A stretch of 64,000 nt of DNA from Mucilaginibacter daejeonensis (GTDB lineage Bacteria > Bacteroidota > Bacteroidia > Sphingobacteriales > Sphingobacteriaceae): positions 3,906,001 to 3,970,000 of the forward strand of contig NZ_CP086068.1 in assembly GCF_020783335.1 (NCBI RefSeq). Direction: 5' to 3'. This document shows positions 51,665-61,518 of the stretch, in pieces; the stretch's first letter is position 1, and each line of letters opens with the position of its first letter. The notes under the pieces are model-generated. The model ran no database searches, was not told the origin of the DNA, and saw only the letters and a list, made by a program, of their open reading frames with translations. The translations under genes and the position numbers were made by a program.

Positions 51665-52651
51665 TTACTTGTTGTATTGTGAGAACTCTTTGTGCTCGAT
51701 AACGTGCTGTGGAAGTGACTTGAAGTATTCATAAGTGATCTTCAAACCTTCCTGACGGCTAACTTTAGGCTCCCAACCTAATATCGATTTCGCCTTAGTA
51801 ATATCTGGACGACGCTGTTTGGGATCATCGGTAGGCAGTGGCTTGCCAACCAATTTTTGATCGGTGCCGGTCAATTTAATGATCTCTTCGCCGAACTCTT
51901 TGATAGTGATCTCGTCAGGGTTACCAATATTCATCGGTTGTGCGTAGTCGCTTAACAATAAGCGATAGATACCTTCTACCAGGTCATCAACATAGCAGAA
52001 AGCTCTTGTTTGAGAACCATCACCGAACATGGTCAACGGCTCACCTCTTAAAGCCTGACCAATGAATGCAGGTAATACACGGCCGTCATTCAGTCGCATA
52101 CGTGGGCCGTACGTGTTGAAGATACGGATGATACGGGTCTCCACACCGTGAAAGGTATGGTAAGCCATAGTGATAGCTTCTTGGAAGCGTTTTGCTTCAT
52201 CATAAACACCTCTTGGACCTACTGGGTTAACGTTACCCCAGTATTCCTCTGGTTGAGGATTAACGGTCGGGTCACCATATATTTCAGAGGTAGATGCCAC
52301 CAGGATACGTGCCTTTTTAGCACGAGCTAAACCTAATAGGTTGTGTGTACCCAATGAACCTACTTTCAAGGTCTGAATAGGGATCTTTAAATAGTCGATC
52401 GGGCTTGCAGGGCTTGCGAAGTGAAGAATGTAATCCAATTCGCCAGGTACATGAACGAATTTAGAAACGTCGTGATTGTAAAATTCGAACTCTTTCAGTT
52501 TGAAAAGGTGTTCGATGTTTTGCAGGTCACCTGTGATGAGGTTATCCATACCGATCACGGTACATCCTTCTTTGATGAACCTGTCACAAAGGTGTGAGCC
52601 TAAAAAGCCCGCAGCACCTGTGATCAGTACTCTTTTGCCACTTATATCCAT
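51665..52651 (-). CDS. uxs: UDP-glucuronate decarboxylase (UDP-xylose synthase)
   Basis: A 328-residue SDR enzyme. NAD motif [14 protein letters not shown] (near 11), [19 protein letters not shown] (near 73-90), [26 protein letters not shown] (YxxxK near 148), [20 protein letters not shown] and [18 protein letters not shown] are the UXS family pattern. It converts UDP-glucuronate to UDP-xylose; the donor is made by the upstream ugd gene. Last gene of the minus-strand locus. Confidence 0.92.
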   Translation of the reverse strand: MDISGKRVLITGAAGFLGSHLCDRFIKEGCTVIGMDNLITGDLQNIEHLFKLKEFEFYNHDVSKFVHVPGELDYILHFASPASPIDYLKIPIQTLKVGSLGTHNLLGLARAKKARILVASTSEIYGDPTVNPQPEEYWGNVNPVGPRGVYDEAKRFQEAITMAYHTFHGVETRIIRIFNTYGPRMRLNDGRVLPAFIGQALRGEPLTMFGDGSQTRAFCYVDDLVEGIYRLLLSDYAQPMNIGNPDEITIKEFGEEIIKLTGTDQKLVGKPLPTDDPKQRRPDITKAKSILGWEPKVSRQEGLKITYEYFKSLPQHVIEHKEFSQYNK

Positions 52652-52744
52652 ATTTATCTGTTGTTGAAGTTAAGGTGTGAAACGTAATGTTACTTACTGA
52701 ATGACCGAACGCTTTTTTATGGTGTCCGGTCATTCAGTATTGAT

Positions 52745-54061
52745 TTATTTGATCTCTTTCCTGCCGATAGAGTTGTAGTAGAAACCACGGTCGATCATCT
52801 TGTCCAGGTCGTACAGGTTACGGCCGTCAAAGATAACCTTCGCTTTCAGCAGTCTCTCCATCCGCTCCAGGTCAGGTGTGCGGAACAGTGACCACTCGGT
52901 CACGATCAGCAGTGCATCAGCGTCCTTCAGCACGTCGTACTGGTTCTCTGCGTACGTGATCTTGTCGCCCAGCAGTGCCTTCACATTGTTCATGCCTTCC
53001 GGGTCGAATGCTGATACCGTTGCGCCGGCCTCTACCAGTGCATCGATGATGTACAGTGCCGGTGCTTCCCTGATGTCGTCCGTTTCTGGTTTGAACGCCA
53101 GACCCCACAGCGCGAAGTGCTTGCCTTTCAGGTCGCCTTTGTAATATTTCTTTACCTTCTCGGTCAGTACGTTCTTTTGTATCTCGTTCACTTCCATCAC
53201 CGAGTTCAGTATCTTGAAGTCGTAGCTGTTCTCTTCTGCCGATTTGGCCAGCGCCTGCACATCCTTAGGGAAGCATGAGCCGCCATAACCGATACCGGCG
53301 AACAGGAAGCGTTTACCGATGCGTTCATCCGCACCAATGCCTTTTCTAACCATGTCCACATCAGCGCCTACCAGCTCGCACAGGTTGGCTATCTCGTTCA
53401 TGAACGATATCTTGGTGGCCAGGAAGGAGTTGGCCGCATACTTGGTCAGTTCTGAGCTGCGCTCATCCATGAAGATGATCGGGTTGCCCTGGCGCACGTA
53501 TGGTCCGTACAGTTCGGCCATCAGTTTTCTTGCTCTTTCGTCGGTGGTACCTACCACCACGCGGTCGGGCTTCATAAAGTCCTCCACCGCTACGCCTTCG
53601 CGCAGGAACTCCGGGTTACTTACCACCGCATATTCCACACCTTCTTTGGCGTGCTGCTGCATGGCGGCGGTCACTTTATCGGCCGTGCCTACCGGTACGG
53701 TGCTCTTGGTCACGATCACTTTGTAGTCGGTGATCAGTTTGGCGATGTCGCCTGCTGCACCCAGTACGTAGCTCAGGTCGGCCGCACCATCACCACCCGG
53801 AGGGGTCGGCAGGGCTAAAAAGATGATCTGTGCCTCAGCGATGCCTTCGGCCAAACTGTTGGTGAACGTTAACCTGCCTTGCGCGATGTTGCGGTGGAAC
53901 AGTTGCTCCAGGCCTGGCTCATAGATCGGCAGCTGGCCGGCCTTCATCATCGCCACTTTCTTTTCGTTGATGTCCACACAGGTCACTTCGTTCCCTGTCT
54001 CTGCTAAACATGTGCCTGTCACCAGGCCTACATAACCCGTTCCTACTACGGCTATCTTCAT
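52745..54061 (-). CDS. ugd: UDP-glucose 6-dehydrogenase
   Basis: A 438-residue enzyme oxidising UDP-glucose to UDP-glucuronate. Features: GTGYVGLVTGTCLAETG (Rossmann), LPIYEPGLEQL, KSTVPVGTADK, NPEFLREGVA, FLATKISFMNEIANLCE, GIGYGGSCFPKDVQALAK (catalytic Cys near 260), and the UDP-binding FALWGLAFKPETDDIREAPA. Together with the next gene it forms the UDP-GlcA to UDP-xylose route. The gene seems more G/C-rich than its neighbours. Confidence 0.95.
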   Translation of the reverse strand: MKIAVVGTGYVGLVTGTCLAETGNEVTCVDINEKKVAMMKAGQLPIYEPGLEQLFHRNIAQGRLTFTNSLAEGIAEAQIIFLALPTPPGGDGAADLSYVLGAAGDIAKLITDYKVIVTKSTVPVGTADKVTAAMQQHAKEGVEYAVVSNPEFLREGVAVEDFMKPDRVVVGTTDERARKLMAELYGPYVRQGNPIIFMDERSSELTKYAANSFLATKISFMNEIANLCELVGADVDMVRKGIGADERIGKRFLFAGIGYGGSCFPKDVQALAKSAEENSYDFKILNSVMEVNEIQKNVLTEKVKKYYKGDLKGKHFALWGLAFKPETDDIREAPALYIIDALVEAGATVSAFDPEGMNNVKALLGDKITYAENQYDVLKDADALLIVTEWSLFRTPDLERMERLLKAKVIFDGRNLYDLDKMIDRGFYYNSIGRKEIK

Positions 54062-54086
54062 ATTAGATGTTGTTTGTACGGTTGTC

Positions 54087-55028
54087 TTATCTGCTTGCTA
54101 CTGTCTCGGCACTCAAAAAATCGTGATAGGCTAACTTAATGCCCTCAGAGAGTTCAATTGTGTGTTTCCAACCCGTAGCATGTAGCTTGGACACATCCAT
54201 CAATTTACGTGGAGTACCATCGGGCTTAGTGGTATCAAAATCTATCTCGCCTTCATAGCCAACAACTTGTTTGACCAACTCAGCGAGCTCTTTGATAGAA
54301 AGATCTTCCCCTGTACCTACGTTTACCAAACCTGGCTCGTCATAATTCTGCATCAAGTAGTAGCAAGCCGCTGCTAGGTCATCCGCAAAAAGGAATTCTC
54401 GTTTCGGTGATCCAGTGCCCCAGATCGTAACAGATGGAGTACCGTTCTCCTTAGCTTCGTGGAACCTTCTTATCAAAGCCGGAAGAACGTGGGAGTTTTG
54501 TGGATGGTAGTTGTCGTTGTAGCCGTACAGGTTAGTAGGCATTACAGATATATAATTACATCCATATTGCGCCCTATAGGCATCACACATTTTGATACCT
54601 GCTATTTTCGCGATCGCATACGGCTCATTGGTCTCTTCTAAAAGGCCGGTAAGCAACTGATCTTCTTTCAATGGCTGAGGAGCCATCTTAGGATAGATAC
54701 AGCTGGAACCTAAGAACATCAGTTTTTTCACTCCATTTAAATATGAGGAGTGTATGATGTTGTTCTGTATCTGTAGATTATCGTAAAGGAACTCTGCCCT
54801 GTACGTGTTATTAGCTATTATACCTCCGACCTTAGCAGCCGCCAAAAAAACATAATCGGGACGCTCCTGCTCAAAAAATTCAGCTACTTTTTGTTGGTCG
54901 CGAAGGTCAAGCTCAGATGAAGTGCGAACGACAAAGTTAGTAAAGCCTTCTTTTTCTAATTTCCGTTTAATGGCAGAGCCGACCATCCCACGATGGCCGG
55001 CTATATAAACTTTTCCTGCTTTATCCAT
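54087..55028 (-). CDS. fcl: GDP-L-fucose synthase
   Basis: A 313-residue epimerase/reductase. [14 protein letters not shown] (near 11), the family's [10 protein letters not shown] (near 62), [13 protein letters not shown] (catalytic SSC, near 106), [16 protein letters not shown] (YxxxK near 136) and [19 protein letters not shown] are all present. It converts GDP-4-keto-6-deoxymannose to GDP-fucose, acting after the Gmd enzyme encoded upstream. Confidence 0.96.
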   Translation of the reverse strand: MDKAGKVYIAGHRGMVGSAIKRKLEKEGFTNFVVRTSSELDLRDQQKVAEFFEQERPDYVFLAAAKVGGIIANNTYRAEFLYDNLQIQNNIIHSSYLNGVKKLMFLGSSCIYPKMAPQPLKEDQLLTGLLEETNEPYAIAKIAGIKMCDAYRAQYGCNYISVMPTNLYGYNDNYHPQNSHVLPALIRRFHEAKENGTPSVTIWGTGSPKREFLFADDLAAACYYLMQNYDEPGLVNVGTGEDLSIKELAELVKQVVGYEGEIDFDTTKPDGTPRKLMDVSKLHATGWKHTIELSEGIKLAYHDFLSAETVASR

Positions 55029-55041
55029 ATTTGATTAGTCC

Positions 55042-56154
55042 TTATTCGAACTGATTTTTGATCTGGTAGCCAGAATCTTTTAGTAATTTTTCGCGACGGA
55101 AAAGTTCGACGTCCGCCTGCATCATGTCCTTCACCAGTGAGGCCAGGTCATGCTTAGGCTTCCAACCCAATTTGGTTTGTGATTTGGTAGGGTCACCTAT
55201 TAGCAACTCCACCTCTGTAGGGCGGAAATATTTTGGATCTACAGCTACTACCTCTGTCCCCTCCGCTATTTGAAAATCTGCATTATTGCATTTTACAACA
55301 TAACCTTTTTCATCAACACCTTCACCTTTGAATTCTACTTCGACACCAACCTCAGCGAACGACATACGAACGAAATCTCTTACGCGAGTGGTAACGCCGG
55401 TCGCAATAACGAAGTCCTCAGGAGTATCTTGTTGTAGGATAAGGTACATCGCTTCAACATAGTCCTTTGCGTGGCCCCAGTCGCGTTGTGCATCAAGATT
55501 ACCTAGGAATAATTTTTCTTGCATCCCCATGGCGATCTTTGATACCGCACGCGTGATCTTACGCGTTACAAAGGTCTCACCACGCAGCGGGCTTTCGTGG
55601 TTGAACAGAATACCGTTGCAAGCGTACATTCCGTACGCCTCACGATAGTTCACAGTGATCCAGTATGCATATAGTTTAGCTACGGCATAAGGTGAACGAG
55701 GGTAAAAAGGAGTGGTCTCACTTTGAGGAACGGCTTGAACGAGGCCGTAAAGTTCCGAAGTGGATGCTTGATAAATGCGGGTCTTTTTTTCCAGACCCAA
55801 GATGCGGATGGCTTCCAATAAACGAAGTGTACCGATACCATCAGCATTGGCAGTATATTCTGGAGTATCAAAGCTCACTTTTACGTGGCTCATAGCGCCC
55901 AAATTGTATATCTCATCAGGTTGCACCTGTTGGATGATACGGATCAGGTTGGTAGAATCACTCAGGTCACCATAATGAAGCACTAGGCTTGGATGTGGCT
56001 CGTGAGGGTCTTGATAAAGATGGTCTATACGATCGGTATTGAAAAGTGACGAACGGCGTTTGATACCGTGAACTTCATAACCTTTGCTCAAGAGTAACTC
56101 CGTCAAATAGGCCCCATCCTGACCTGTTATACCTGTAAGTAGCGCTTTTTTCAT
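55042..56154 (-). CDS. gmd: GDP-mannose 4,6-dehydratase
   Basis: A 370-residue SDR enzyme: [18 protein letters not shown] (near 8), [18 protein letters not shown] (near 34-51), [22 protein letters not shown] (catalytic Thr/Ser region), [19 protein letters not shown] (YxxxK near 157) and [20 protein letters not shown]. It makes GDP-4-keto-6-deoxy-D-mannose from GDP-mannose. Paired with fcl, with a 13-base gap. Confidence 0.96.
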   Translation of the reverse strand: MKKALLTGITGQDGAYLTELLLSKGYEVHGIKRRSSLFNTDRIDHLYQDPHEPHPSLVLHYGDLSDSTNLIRIIQQVQPDEIYNLGAMSHVKVSFDTPEYTANADGIGTLRLLEAIRILGLEKKTRIYQASTSELYGLVQAVPQSETTPFYPRSPYAVAKLYAYWITVNYREAYGMYACNGILFNHESPLRGETFVTRKITRAVSKIAMGMQEKLFLGNLDAQRDWGHAKDYVEAMYLILQQDTPEDFVIATGVTTRVRDFVRMSFAEVGVEVEFKGEGVDEKGYVVKCNNADFQIAEGTEVVAVDPKYFRPTEVELLIGDPTKSQTKLGWKPKHDLASLVKDMMQADVELFRREKLLKDSGYQIKNQFE

Positions 56155-56206
56155 ATATGTAAAAGTGAGAATATTAATTTAAGAATTCTGCTCTTTGATA
56201 AACTTG

Positions 56207-57484
56207 TTAATTAATGAGTTGTGGAACGTTATTGCTTGATTTGATGTTTTGCATAAAATTATTCATCACATTATCGATATTCAAATACATTAAAGCATAC
56301 TCTCTTGCATTCGAACGTTTAAGTTCCGTTACTGCATCGCTATTCCTTAAATCTGCTATCGTACGTGCAAGCAGATGGTAGTCTTCTGGTTCAATGATAT
56401 AACCGACATCATATTTATCTACAACATCATGTAAAGATGTACCCGGCGAACAAGTAACAATGCTTGCTCCGCCTACTGCCAATATCGTGGTTAGTTTAGA
56501 GGGCATCACCAGGTCGCCGGCATTTGCTTTTTGAAGGACCAAGTGAAAATCAGCCATGTTCAAAAATTCATTGAACTTTTCCTTATCCTGCACGGGAAGA
56601 AAATTTACATTTTTCAAATTTTTATCCTTCGCTAAACTGATCAGTTTTTCTTTATAAGGCCCAGAGCCGCAGATGACAAAATTGATATTCTCATCTTCTC
56701 GCAGTATGTCGGCTGCATAAATAACATTTTCCAGCCCCTGTTTTTCACCAATCGCGCCAGAATATAAATATATAATGTCTGTCTCCTTGTAGCCCCACTG
56801 TTTCTTTAAATACTCTCTTCCAGCTACAGGAAAAAAGAACGATGTATCCGCCCAATTAGGAAAAAATAGTACATCCTTATTGGTCTTAGCCCGGATCTTA
56901 TCGATCATGCCTTCTGAGATGCTGCTCACAAAGTCAGCTTTCAGCAATATGTTCTTTTCGATGTTATATAGCCTATCCAAAAGTTTATTATTCGATAGCA
57001 TGCCAAGATCTTGAGCTGCCTCGATTTGAAGATCTTGAATGTGGTACAACAATTTACCTCCACTATAATTCTTGACCAACAGACCTAAATATGCCAGATG
57101 GAAGGGTGGAGCTACAGTAAATATCAGGTCGAATCTTTGGGATGTTAACAAAAGTTTTAACACCACCCACGATTTGAAGAACCAGAATGATATATCTTGA
57201 ATCATTCTCCTTTTGCCAGTAGGCTTAGCCGGAATATACGAAGGACAGCGATATACGGTGATGGCAGCATCACTATTTGGGTAAGTGATCACTTCTTTTG
57301 TATACCACCGATTCTTGTAGGGTGCCTGAACCTTCCATTGGGGATAGTAAGGAAAAGTGGTTACCACCGTGCATTCATAGCCTCTTTTTGCAAGCCATTC
57401 GATCATCTCGCCATTGTATTTTCCGATACCTGTAGGTTCCGGCAAGAAGTTGTGACTTATCAATAAGATCTTTTCCTTTTTCAT
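56207..57484 (-). CDS. wcaI: WcaI-family glycosyltransferase
   Basis: A 425-residue GT4-type enzyme; the ATG at 57484 and the one seven codons upstream are both possible. The N-terminus ILLISHNFLPEPTGIGKYNGE, WLAKRGYECTVVTTFPYYPQW and the HIQDLQIEAAQDLGML motif are characteristic of WcaI from colanic-acid loci. The donor domain has IYLYSGAIGEKQGLENVIYA and KLTTILAVGGASIVTC. The sugar donor cannot be read from the sequence; a colanic-acid-like fucose/mannose context suggests GDP-linked sugars. Confidence 0.85.
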   Translation of the reverse strand: MKKEKILLISHNFLPEPTGIGKYNGEMIEWLAKRGYECTVVTTFPYYPQWKVQAPYKNRWYTKEVITYPNSDAAITVYRCPSYIPAKPTGKRRMIQDISFWFFKSWVVLKLLLTSQRFDLIFTVAPPFHLAYLGLLVKNYSGGKLLYHIQDLQIEAAQDLGMLSNNKLLDRLYNIEKNILLKADFVSSISEGMIDKIRAKTNKDVLFFPNWADTSFFFPVAGREYLKKQWGYKETDIIYLYSGAIGEKQGLENVIYAADILREDENINFVICGSGPYKEKLISLAKDKNLKNVNFLPVQDKEKFNEFLNMADFHLVLQKANAGDLVMPSKLTTILAVGGASIVTCSPGTSLHDVVDKYDVGYIIEPEDYHLLARTIADLRNSDAVTELKRSNAREYALMYLNIDNVMNNFMQNIKSSNNVPQLIN

Positions 57485-57639
57485 CTCAAGGCTTGGCTCG
57501 ATCATGCACTATGGCAGGAATACAGCTAAATATGTTTTTTTTATTGGATATCTTAAAATAATATAATGTACCAAATATAGCACAAAAATAATTATAAATC
57601 TCATGATCTAGTTAACGGATAATTAACATCGCTTTAACT

Positions 57640-58200
57640 CTACCATCTATTCTTTATGAATACGGCAGGGTCTCCCTTAAATATTCCATTCCCATGAATA
57701 TTATTCGTCACCACACTTCCGGCGGTTATAACGCTATCCGCGCCAATGGTAACGTTTGGGGCGATAAAACAGCATGCTCCTACCCACACCCCATCCATTA
57801 AAGTAATAGGTCCGTTGCGGTAAGGCATTGCAGGGTCTTTATAGTTATGGTTACCACCGCACAAAAAGGCTCTTTGAGATATGCAAACACTGTTACCGAT
57901 ATTGGTCGTTTCAAAGTTTAAAATAAATACCTCTTCACCGATCCATACATGATCGCCCAACTTCAACTTCCAGGGGAAATGAATGTTGACCCTAGGCTTA
58001 ATGATAACACCTTTACCTACTTTAGCACCGAAAAGTTTTAAAATGATTATTTTTATTTTGTTAGGGTACGGTAAAGCACTTAAAAAAAAGACGACCTTGG
58101 TCAAATACCAAAGTATTTCTTTGACCTTGCTCGCACCTCGATCAAAGTCTCCAGGGTCAAATTTTTCTAATCTTACTTTTGAGACATTAGTTGGCTCCAT
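57640..58200 (-). CDS. wcaF: WcaF-family acetyltransferase
   Basis: A 186-residue left-handed beta-helix acetyltransferase: PNKIKIIILKLFGAKVGKGV, VIIKPRVNIHFPWKLKLGD, VWIGEEVFILN, ISQRAFLCGGNHNYKDPAM (catalytic His region), VWVGACCFIAPNVTIGADS and VVTNNIHGNGIFKGDPAVF. This is the colanic-acid-type WcaF pattern, O-acetylating a sugar of the repeat unit. Gap to the next gene is five bases. Confidence 0.88.
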   Translation of the reverse strand: MEPTNVSKVRLEKFDPGDFDRGASKVKEILWYLTKVVFFLSALPYPNKIKIIILKLFGAKVGKGVIIKPRVNIHFPWKLKLGDHVWIGEEVFILNFETTNIGNSVCISQRAFLCGGNHNYKDPAMPYRNGPITLMDGVWVGACCFIAPNVTIGADSVITAGSVVTNNIHGNGIFKGDPAVFIKNRW

Positions 58201-58205
58201 AATAA

Positions 58206-58997
58206 CTACTTGGAATCCTTTTTAAGCTTTTCTTCCTCAATCAAACGTATAGCCATTAAGATCTCTACCATAGTTCGTTGCAAAGTGTAATGCCAACCCG
58301 CCCAGCCATCCAAAATAAGTCCTTTGACAAAGAGCGAGTAAAAGAACACAAAAAATGGTGCGATCACTTTATTCTTCCGAATTTTTGAGCTAAAGGACAG
58401 CCTACTTCCAGGTTCAAGCAACTTATGACATTCTTTTACAGAGTATCCATCTTGGTTACTTAACCAGCGGCTCAAAGATTTACGATCATCATGCAATATT
58501 TTAGCCTTGTAATTTCCGGTAGGGCCATTGATCTGCAATCGGTGAGCATGGCCATCATCAAAATATGAACCTTCCCCCTTCTTGAATAGCACAGCACGTG
58601 GAGTAGTATTATTGCTGGTCAGCTGATGCCCAAAAACCAAAAATTCAAAGCGCGTGAAATAGCCTACGTTATTATCGGCGTCGTCGTTCACAATAGATTT
58701 CGTCTCACTAATAAATGCATTCGTAAGCACATAATCGGCATCTAAACTTAAGACCCATTTACTTGTAAGCAATTCCAAACCATAATTACATTGTTGCGCA
58801 AAACTGTCGAATTTACGATAATGAACTTCAACGTTTGAGTAACCTCGCAATATATCAATCGTCTTATCGGTGCTGTAACTATCTAATACCACTACTCGAT
58901 CCATCCACGTAAGTTTATCAAGCACACGTTTGATATTGGGTTCCTCATTTTTGGTAAGGATGAGGGCTTGCAGTCTGTCGACTCTTACGTTGTCCAT
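58206..58997 (-). CDS. Glycosyltransferase family 2
   Basis: A 263-residue GT-A enzyme with the N-terminal pattern LQALILTKNEEPNIKRVLDK, VVLDSYSTDKTIDILRG, FAQQCNYGLE and WVLSLDADYVLT (DxD, near residue 90), which matches the WaaE/KdtX-like group of GT2 proteins often found in EPS loci. One C-terminal hydrophobic stretch (FVFFYSLFVKGLILDGWAG) could attach it to the membrane. Its acceptor is unknown. Confidence 0.87.
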   Translation of the reverse strand: MDNVRVDRLQALILTKNEEPNIKRVLDKLTWMDRVVVLDSYSTDKTIDILRGYSNVEVHYRKFDSFAQQCNYGLELLTSKWVLSLDADYVLTNAFISETKSIVNDDADNNVGYFTRFEFLVFGHQLTSNNTTPRAVLFKKGEGSYFDDGHAHRLQINGPTGNYKAKILHDDRKSLSRWLSNQDGYSVKECHKLLEPGSRLSFSSKIRKNKVIAPFFVFFYSLFVKGLILDGWAGWHYTLQRTMVEILMAIRLIEEEKLKKDSK

Positions 58998-59012
58998 GTC
59001 TAATAGCTTTTA

Positions 59013-59858
59013 TTACCCGGCAATATCAGCATTTTGAGCCAGGTGCTTTTCGTTAAATGTTGAGCAAAGGATCACCGTATTTGGAAAATCCTGGTAGAGT
59101 TTTTTTAATTTATCAGAGGCCGATATCGAACGGTCGCCACCGCTAAGAGCGGAAAAGAAGATATTTCGTCGGTCACCTCTATTGTGCTTGATATCCTCGT
59201 ACTCGTCCATCCCAGGAGAAGCGTTGAATTGCAGAACGTCGAATTTATTGATATAGCTTTGATGCAAATCCAACTGCGACTGATTATAGGCCAAACCAAT
59301 GGCTTTTATCTTGCCTTCCTTCTTCAGCTTTTCTGCTGTCTCCAATAACTCATCAATATAGATTAGCGAGGTGTTAGGTTCGTGTACAAAGTATACATCA
59401 ACATAGTCAGTACCCAACGCACGCAAACTTTTGTGGAGGTTGACCTGCATGTCCTGGCCGCGTAATGGTGATATGCGGTCAAAAAAACGGTTGAGTATGG
59501 CGGTCTCAGTATTTACACTTTGCATGGCCGCAGTTGGCGCAGGCTTTGGCTTATTACCTTTCAAGGCACGAACTATAGGTTTGACCGGCTTAAGCAGCTG
59601 CGCTTTCCAATTAGCTTTTATACCAAATTTGGTGGCTATAACCAAGTCATTCCTTTTACTTTTGACCAGTTTACCTACAAATTGTTCGGCTTCACCATAA
59701 CCATATGAACGGGCCAGATCAAAATGCGTTATCCCGTGGTCCAAGGCGCATTTAACACCGCGCTCGGCTGTTTTGGCATCAGTAGCACCTAAGATAGACG
59801 CGCAACCGAAACCAAGTGCGGAAGAATTGATACCCGGAATAAGTTCTACTTTCCTCAT
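59013..59858 (-). CDS. Aldo/keto reductase
   Basis: A 281-residue NAD(P)H-dependent reductase with the catalytic tetrad of the superfamily: Asp and Tyr in THFDLARSYGYGEAE (near 47-54), Lys in VIATKFG (near 78) and His in YVDVYFVHEP (near 155), plus the IKAIGLAYN strand. An insertion between residues 85 and 125 (KPKPAPTAAMQSVNTETAIL) is longer than in typical members. It lies four bases after the GMC oxidoreductase gene, so the two are coupled and may act on the same sugar or precursor. Confidence 0.85.
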   Translation of the reverse strand: MRKVELIPGINSSALGFGCASILGATDAKTAERGVKCALDHGITHFDLARSYGYGEAEQFVGKLVKSKRNDLVIATKFGIKANWKAQLLKPVKPIVRALKGNKPKPAPTAAMQSVNTETAILNRFFDRISPLRGQDMQVNLHKSLRALGTDYVDVYFVHEPNTSLIYIDELLETAEKLKKEGKIKAIGLAYNQSQLDLHQSYINKFDVLQFNASPGMDEYEDIKHNRGDRRNIFFSALSGGDRSISASDKLKKLYQDFPNTVILCSTFNEKHLAQNADIAG

Positions 59859-59862
59859 TTGA

Positions 59863-61494
59863 TCAGTTTGTTAAATGATGCGCTAACCGGACGGCAAAAG
59901 CACCTAAAAAAAATGTTGGATTGGCCTGTCCCGAAGTTGGAAATACCGAGCTACTGCACACATAAACGTTACTGGTACCAAACAATTTAAGATCACTGTC
60001 GACAACTCCTTTATCAGGAGAGTCGGCGATACGCGTGGTACCCGACTGATGTATCCCGTCACGCGATACTCCTCTGATCGCGTTGGGGAGTTCATTTTTC
60101 TCATACCAATATTCCAGTTGACCACAATTGTTTTTGCGTAACCATTTGTCCAATGCATCGTGCAATTCGATCACCGATGACACGTCTTTGTCTGACAAAG
60201 TATAGTGAATGTTTAATTGTTCGCCGTCAGCGCCAAGTTCCATACGATTATACTCTTCTGGAGTTTGTTCTGCGTGAAAGTGCAGGGCGTATCTGTTTTG
60301 ACCGCTGTACAAAAATATGCCTGGCAATTTTCGCTTTAAAAGGAACCGCTTGTAAAATATCGTGGCAGGTGTTAGCACCGAGCCCGGGAACTGCTTAATA
60401 ACATTCCAAATATGCTTGTTAACACCTTTCACAGTGCCTTTCGTAATGCTGTGCGCGATAGCAGGCGGCAGCAGCTTTTTACCAAGTATTGGAGTGATCA
60501 TGGCCAAATACATTAACGACATAGCCCCACTACGATGCTGTGGATCATGATATAGAGGGTTATCGAGCCACATTGCTGTGTTGAGCAGATTATTATTTAC
60601 CAGATACTGGGTATCAAATTGAAAACGACGTCGCAGATAAACGCCATCCTTGTCGCGCAGGAATGAATACTCTGTTTTTTTGGGGTCTCCATTGAATTTT
60701 ACCGAAGCGATCTTGCCTGATACGTGTCCCTGATAATATTTACCTAATGCAGCCGGTGGTTGTGGCAATAAGCTAAAAAGTTGTTTGTTACGTAACAGTA
60801 TGCGGGTGCTTTCTTGAGTACCAGCGGCCAGTACTATTTTTTCGGCTTTTATTTCTTTGACCTCGTACGTAGTAGTACTTCTAAGTTTTACTGAAGAAAC
60901 CCTCCCTGTAATATCGGGTTCAGCAAATTCGCGTGCCTCATAACCCTGCAGTAGTGTGATATTGGCGTTATTCAGTATCTCCTGCTCATATCGGGCGCCA
61001 AAACGTGTGGGCATGCTCCAGCGCTCAATAGCGGTGTCAGTGACAACTCCTACTTTAAAATTTTCGGTGATTCGGGTGCCTTTAAATTCATTACTATCAT
61101 CTAAGTCAAAGATACTTTCACCGCATTCAAAATAATCACATGTGGCTTGCAAAAACTGTTTTACCTCGTTAAATAAAGATCGGTCCCACGTACAACCACC
61201 GTTTACCGCCGGGCGGTCAATAAAGTCCACCTCATCATACATCACGCACCTTCCGCCCCATGTAGCCGACGAGCCGCCCAATCCTTTATTGGTACACTCA
61301 TAAGGTTCGTGGTGATTGGTCAAATTGTCAATCTTAATCGTATCGTCAAGCTGATTGGTAGGCTTTTGACCTTTGTGACCATACTCCACGAATAAGATCT
61401 TCTTCTCAGGGTAGAGTTTGGCATATTCGAGCACCAGGATGATCCCTGCCGGCCCGCTGCCAATAACGCAAAGGTCATATATATTTTCTGTCAT
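59863..61494 (-). CDS. GMC-family FAD oxidoreductase
   Basis: A 543-residue flavoenzyme. The FAD-binding motif is DLCVIGSGPAGIILVLEYA (near 8), and GLGGSSATWGGRCVMYDEVDF (near 72-92) is the family's signature; AGTQESTRILL follows near 230. At the C-terminus, GIHQSGTTRIADSP holds the active-site His and QANPTFFLGAFAVRLA the Asn (H-N pair). The family oxidises alcohols, including sugars. It is followed four bases later by the aldo/keto reductase gene. A role in sugar modification of the exopolysaccharide is inferred from context. Confidence 0.88.
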   Translation of the reverse strand: MTENIYDLCVIGSGPAGIILVLEYAKLYPEKKILFVEYGHKGQKPTNQLDDTIKIDNLTNHHEPYECTNKGLGGSSATWGGRCVMYDEVDFIDRPAVNGGCTWDRSLFNEVKQFLQATCDYFECGESIFDLDDSNEFKGTRITENFKVGVVTDTAIERWSMPTRFGARYEQEILNNANITLLQGYEAREFAEPDITGRVSSVKLRSTTTYEVKEIKAEKIVLAAGTQESTRILLRNKQLFSLLPQPPAALGKYYQGHVSGKIASVKFNGDPKKTEYSFLRDKDGVYLRRRFQFDTQYLVNNNLLNTAMWLDNPLYHDPQHRSGAMSLMYLAMITPILGKKLLPPAIAHSITKGTVKGVNKHIWNVIKQFPGSVLTPATIFYKRFLLKRKLPGIFLYSGQNRYALHFHAEQTPEEYNRMELGADGEQLNIHYTLSDKDVSSVIELHDALDKWLRKNNCGQLEYWYEKNELPNAIRGVSRDGIHQSGTTRIADSPDKGVVDSDLKLFGTSNVYVCSSSVFPTSGQANPTFFLGAFAVRLAHHLTN

Positions 61495-61518
61495 GGTAGC
61501 GTTAGAGAGCGTAAAACA

